A program made the position numbers and the translations under genes. This document shows positions 61,218-64,000 of a stretch of DNA of 64,000 nucleotides, piece after piece. The stretch covers positions 124,001 through 188,000 of the forward strand of contig CAWARA010000009.1 of NCBI GenBank assembly GCA_963784195.1, written 5' to 3'. Positions within the stretch are counted from its first letter, which is position 1; each line of letters opens with the position of its first letter. This DNA comes from CAVQAH01 sp963784195 (lineage in GTDB: Bacteria > Acidobacteriota > Vicinamibacteria > Vicinamibacterales > 2-12-FULL-66-21). The notes beneath the pieces were generated by a model, which was given only the letters and a program-made list of their open reading frames with translations, was not told where the DNA came from and did no database searches.

Positions 61218-62256
61218 CCTCGAGCTGATCGTACCGGCAGTCCGACACCGGCTTGTCCGGGCGCCAGCGCAGGAACACCGCCGCGTGCCGGAAGCGATCG
61301 CCTTGCAGGTGGTCGTACTTGATTTCGCACACGCGCTCGAGGCGCAGCGGCTCCCACGACATGTCCTTGCCAGCGCTCCAGCGGCTTTGCCCGCCTGGCA
61401 TGCGTCCCAACTCAGCGCCGGCAACGGCCCACTCCCGCCACGGATGTCCGTCCAGCGCGTTCTTGCGCAACGGCTCGAGGTCGCGCGCCAGCTGCTTGCG
61501 CGTGGCCATGGTAAACGACGATGTGACGCCGACGTGGTGGAGCGTCCCCTTGCCGTCGTATAGACCGAGGAGCAGCGATCCGACGGTGTCCTGGCCGCTC
61601 TTGTGCCAGCGGAAACCGGCAACGACGCAGTCGGCCGTACGCGCATGCTTGATCTTGATCATCGCGCGCTTGCCAGGCTGGTACGTGCCGTCCTCCGGCT
61701 TCGCAATGACGCCGTCGAGGCCGGCGCCCTCGAACCGGTTCAGCCAGTCGGCCGCCAGCGCTCGATCGCGCGTCACGGGCGTCAGGTGCAGCGGCGCTTC
61801 AGCATGCTCGAGCAGCGACTCGAGCGCCGCGCGACGGTCGACTTGCGTCGACTCGCGCACGTCGCGACCATTGCTCGCAAGGATGTCGAACGCGACGAAC
61901 GCCGCGGGCATCTCCTTCGCCAGCTTGGCGACACGGGAAGCCGCCGGATGCAGCCGAAGCTGCAGCGCATCGAAATCGAGACCCTTGCGCCCGGCAATCA
62001 CGATCTCGCCATCGAGCACGCAGCCAGGCGGAAGCCGGTCGAGAAACAGTTGATGCAGCTCGGGAAAATACCGATCGAGCGGCCGCAGATCGCGGCTCTG
62101 GATGAACACGTCGGATCCACCGCGAAAGACAATCGCGCGAAAACCGTCCCATTTCGGTTCGTAGAGAAACGCTCCGCCCTGGGGAAGCTCGTCGGCCAAC
62201 TTGGCGAGCATCGGCTCGATGGGGGGCGCGATGGCAAAGTCAGCGTCGGTCGTCAT
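61162..62256 (-). CDS. ATP-dependent DNA ligase (LigD ligase domain)
   Basis: 364 residues. Adenylation domain with nucleophile Lys35 in LYEPKWDGFRA, then SRDLRPLDRYFPEL, VLDGEIVI, GLDGVIAKPEDGTYQPGKRAMIKIKH. The OB-fold domain starts near 215 (DCVVAGFRWHKSGQDTVGSLLLGLYDGKG) and ends CEIKYDHLQGDRFRHAAVFLRWRPDK. It seals double-strand breaks with the polymerase encoded convergently. In many bacteria both, with a phosphoesterase, form one LigD chain; here they are separate and convergent, with 56 bases of 3' overlap. Confidence 0.93.
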   Translation of the reverse strand: MTTDADFAIAPPIEPMLAKLADELPQGGAFLYEPKWDGFRAIVFRGGSDVFIQSRDLRPLDRYFPELHQLFLDRLPPGCVLDGEIVIAGRKGLDFDALQLRLHPAASRVAKLAKEMPAAFVAFDILASNGRDVRESTQVDRRAALESLLEHAEAPLHLTPVTRDRALAADWLNRFEGAGLDGVIAKPEDGTYQPGKRAMIKIKHARTADCVVAGFRWHKSGQDTVGSLLLGLYDGKGTLHHVGVTSSFTMATRKQLARDLEPLRKNALDGHPWREWAVAGAELGRMPGGQSRWSAGKDMSWEPLRLERVCEIKYDHLQGDRFRHAAVFLRWRPDKPVSDCRYDQLEVTKAYELEKVFGEGRRQP

Positions 62257-62351
62257 GGATCTCGGCCGATCTTCTCACGTTACTCTCCGGTCACTCGCGA
62301 CTGAGGGTGTACGACCAGCCCGGCTGCCACTGCCACGGCGCCGTGATCACA

Positions 62352-62837
62352 TCACGCAGCGGAATGCCCATTGATCAGATGTTCCAGCGCGTAGAACGTC
62401 GCGCGGTGCCCGATGACGATGATGCGTCCGCCGGCGTAGTCTCGAGCAGCCTCGGCCAGCCACTGCCCCACCCGCCTCGTCGCATCTTCGTAGCTTTCGC
62501 CATCCAGAAATGGTGTGGCGATGTGGTCCACGCGCCTGGCCTCGACCTCTGACGACGGATGTCGTGTCAGCGCGCCATAGTCGCACTCGCGCAGCCGCGC
62601 GTCACGGATGATTGGAATGCCCCGACCGAGAAAGGCGAGTTCCGCTGTGCGAGACGCTCTCCGGGAGTCCGAACAGACCACCGCGGCAAACTCATCTTCC
62701 TGCCGCCGTCGTCCCAACTCGCGCGCTTGACTCTCACCCAGCGCAGACAGATCGACGTCGAACCACCCGGATGCAAGTCCCGCCTCGTTGTCGAGGCTTG
62801 TCGCGTGGGTTTCGAATATGAGATGGAGGAACGACAT
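62352..62837 (-). CDS. Histidine-phosphatase-superfamily protein (divergent RHG motif)
   Basis: 161 residues. The fold is that of phosphoglycerate-mutase-like phosphatases, but the RHG motif is FETHATSLDNE, keeping the catalytic His while losing the usual Arg and Gly. Later motifs are normal: SDSRRASRTAEL, RDARLRECDYG, and IIVIGHRATFYALEHLI with the second His. Substrate unknown. ATG 62835-62837 is the natural start; the open frame upstream to 63086 is low-complexity and includes a CCAACTCCCAAC word repeat. Confidence 0.85.
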   Translation of the reverse strand: MSFLHLIFETHATSLDNEAGLASGWFDVDLSALGESQARELGRRRQEDEFAAVVCSDSRRASRTAELAFLGRGIPIIRDARLRECDYGALTRHPSSEVEARRVDHIATPFLDGESYEDATRRVGQWLAEAARDYAGGRIIVIGHRATFYALEHLINGHSAA

Positions 62838-62849
62838 GTCACATCGTTT

Positions 62850-62890
62850 CACGTCAACTCCCAACCTCCAACTCCCAACTCCCAAGGGAG
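62850..62890. repeat. CCAACTCCCAA word repeat
   Basis: Head-to-tail CCAACTCCCAA/CCAACCT variants upstream of the histidine-phosphatase gene. The same word occurs at 23790-23815 and, inverted, at 24787-24820, where it marks the edge of the duplicated EVE fragment. Confidence 0.65.
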
Positions 62891-63102
62891 AACCAAGAGA
62901 GGAGCGTGAAGAAAACCAGAAAATGGATACCTGGTAGCTTGTTTGTGTGGACACCGACTGACGGCTGACGCGCCTCAGGAACGATCGCGACGACCACGAC
63001 GAACACGACGAGAACAATAGTGACGTCGCGAACGTCGCGGCCGTCGTGATCGTCGCCAGTGTCGTCACCGTCGGAGTTGAGTCCATTGGGAGTTTGCACG
63101 CG

Positions 63103-64000
63103 TCAGTTCCTCTTGTCGATCATGACCATCGCACTGCCCCCCGCGGCGATCGCCAGCGCGGCGGACATCCACGCGACGCGAGCGAGGCCGGTCTCGATCG
63201 GGCCGGCGATCACGACGCCGACGATGGCGACGGCCAGCAGTGAGGCGAGGCGCGAGACGGCATTGTTGATGCCCGAGGCCAGGCCGGCGCGGCTCTCGTC
63301 GACTGACATCATCACCGTCGCGGTCAGCGGCGCGACGCAGATCGCCATGCCGACGCTCATGACGATCACCGCCGGGAAGACGGACAGCCAGTAAGACCCC
63401 TCGAAGGACCGCGCGAGGAGCAGGAAACCTGCCGCGGCGACGAACGGTCCCACCGTGAGTGGGAGACGCGCGCCATATTTGTCCAGCAGCCCTCCCGCCC
63501 ACCGTGACAACAGGAACATGACGATCACGAACGGCAGGAACGCCGACGCAGCCTCGACGACCGAATAGCCGCGAACCTGAATCAGGTTGAACGGCAGCAC
63601 GAACATCGTCGCCGACATCCCGCAATACAGGAAAAGCGTCAGGACATTCGTGCCCGTGAACGCCCGTGAACGGAAGAACGACAGCGGAACCATCGGGTGC
63701 GGGCAGCGGCGCTCCTCGATGATGAAGGCAGCTAATGCGATGGTCCCGAGGGCGAGCGCGGAGATGACGCGTATGTCCGAGAATCCCTTGCTGCCCGCTT
63801 CAACGAGGCCGAACACGAGACCGAAGAGGCCAGCCGTCACGAGCGCCGCGCCGATCCAGTCGATGCCGGCGGACTCCTGCTCGTTCCGGCTCTCGGGCAC
63901 TCTTCGCACGATGGCGATCACCAGGGCCGCGAGCGGGATGTTGATGTAGAAAATCCATCGCCACGAGAGCTCCTCGACCAGCCAGCCGCCGATGATCGGC
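63103..64000 (-). CDS. MFS drug:H+ antiporter (DHA2/EmrB type), 5' end outside window
   Basis: The C-terminal ~298 residues of a 14-helix major-facilitator exporter. Visible at the edge is PIIGGWLVEELSWRWIFYINIP, the diagnostic DHA2 motif at the end of helix 5 and start of helix 6. Eight more hydrophobic helices follow (for example GAALVTAGLFGLVFGLVE, VLTLFLYCGMSATMFVLPF), ending AMVMIDKRN. The central region has the motif RWAGGLLDKYGARLPL. It expels toxic compounds using the proton gradient. The start lies beyond 64000. The ~265 bases downstream hold GACGT/CGTCG word repeats and no gene. Confidence 0.9.
   Translation of the reverse strand, partial: PIIGGWLVEELSWRWIFYINIPLAALVIAIVRRVPESRNEQESAGIDWIGAALVTAGLFGLVFGLVEAGSKGFSDIRVISALALGTIALAAFIIEERRCPHPMVPLSFFRSRAFTGTNVLTLFLYCGMSATMFVLPFNLIQVRGYSVVEAASAFLPFVIVMFLLSRWAGGLLDKYGARLPLTVGPFVAAAGFLLLARSFEGSYWLSVFPAVIVMSVGMAICVAPLTATVMMSVDESRAGLASGINNAVSRLASLLAVAIVGVVIAGPIETGLARVAWMSAALAIAAGGSAMVMIDKRN

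Noticed and set aside
62838..63086. Extended N-terminus of the histidine phosphatase
   Set aside because: Ser/Thr-rich low-complexity translation of word repeats; the conserved domain begins at 62837.

Overview
The window is 64 kb of GC-rich DNA from a Gram-negative bacterium with outer-membrane barrels, lipoproteins and periplasmic proteins. I infer an Acidobacteriota member, probably of the Vicinamibacteria type. The reasons are four two-domain MacB/FtsX permeases of the acidobacterial 'ADOP' class, two PadR regulators, a lipoprotein sulfatase relative, a BNR/sortilin-like giant, and a high density of palindromic intergenic repeats. No rRNA, tRNA or CRISPR array was recognised.

Layout. 1-5.7 kb: a minus-strand operon for an amino acid:carrier-protein ligase pathway (AcpS, carrier protein, acyl-CoA-dehydrogenase-like enzyme, ligase, DUF1839), ending in a GH2 glycosidase that runs off the window. 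6-15 kb: secreted CbiX-like protein, ADOP permease, lipoprotein, YjbR protein, formylglycine-generating enzyme, PadR, class D beta-lactamase coupled to a DUF481 barrel, and a META lipoprotein. 15-24 kb: BNR-repeat protein, ACT protein, thioesterase, DUF1579 protein and a second ADOP. 25-28 kb: histidine kinase and response regulator. 28-32.5 kb: three intracellular-looking proteases side by side (gluzincin, caspase, subtilase). 32.6-41 kb: third ADOP, M2 peptidase, TerB, ABC-F ATPase, and an antiporter-rhodanese fusion. 41-46 kb: Mug glycosylase, EVE protein, glycogen branching enzyme and a glutaredoxin fusion. 47-52 kb: sulfatase relative, two paralogous Ig-like lipoproteins, ECF sigma factor and dodecin. 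52-55 kb: PadR-ADOP operon. 55.8-64 kb: beta-lactamase/D-aminoacylase fusion, barrel protein plus HMA protein, split LigD (polymerase and ligase), a histidine phosphatase and an MFS exporter cut by the window end.

Three things stand out. First, two genes (the rhodanese fusion and the HMA protein) have one in-frame UGA exactly where a redox/metal-binding Cys is expected. Each UGA is followed by a hairpin at bacterial-SECIS distance with a near-identical CGUGY loop, so both are candidate selenoproteins. Second, the non-coding space is filled by several repeat families. One is an element of about 330 bp in three copies whose long stem shows compensatory base changes. Another is a repeat of about 1 kb in two copies that carries the 3' ends of two unrelated genes. 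Third, at least a dozen single-base frame breaks interrupt otherwise well-conserved genes. They look like assembly indels or widespread decay, and any 'pseudogene' call here should be read with that in mind.
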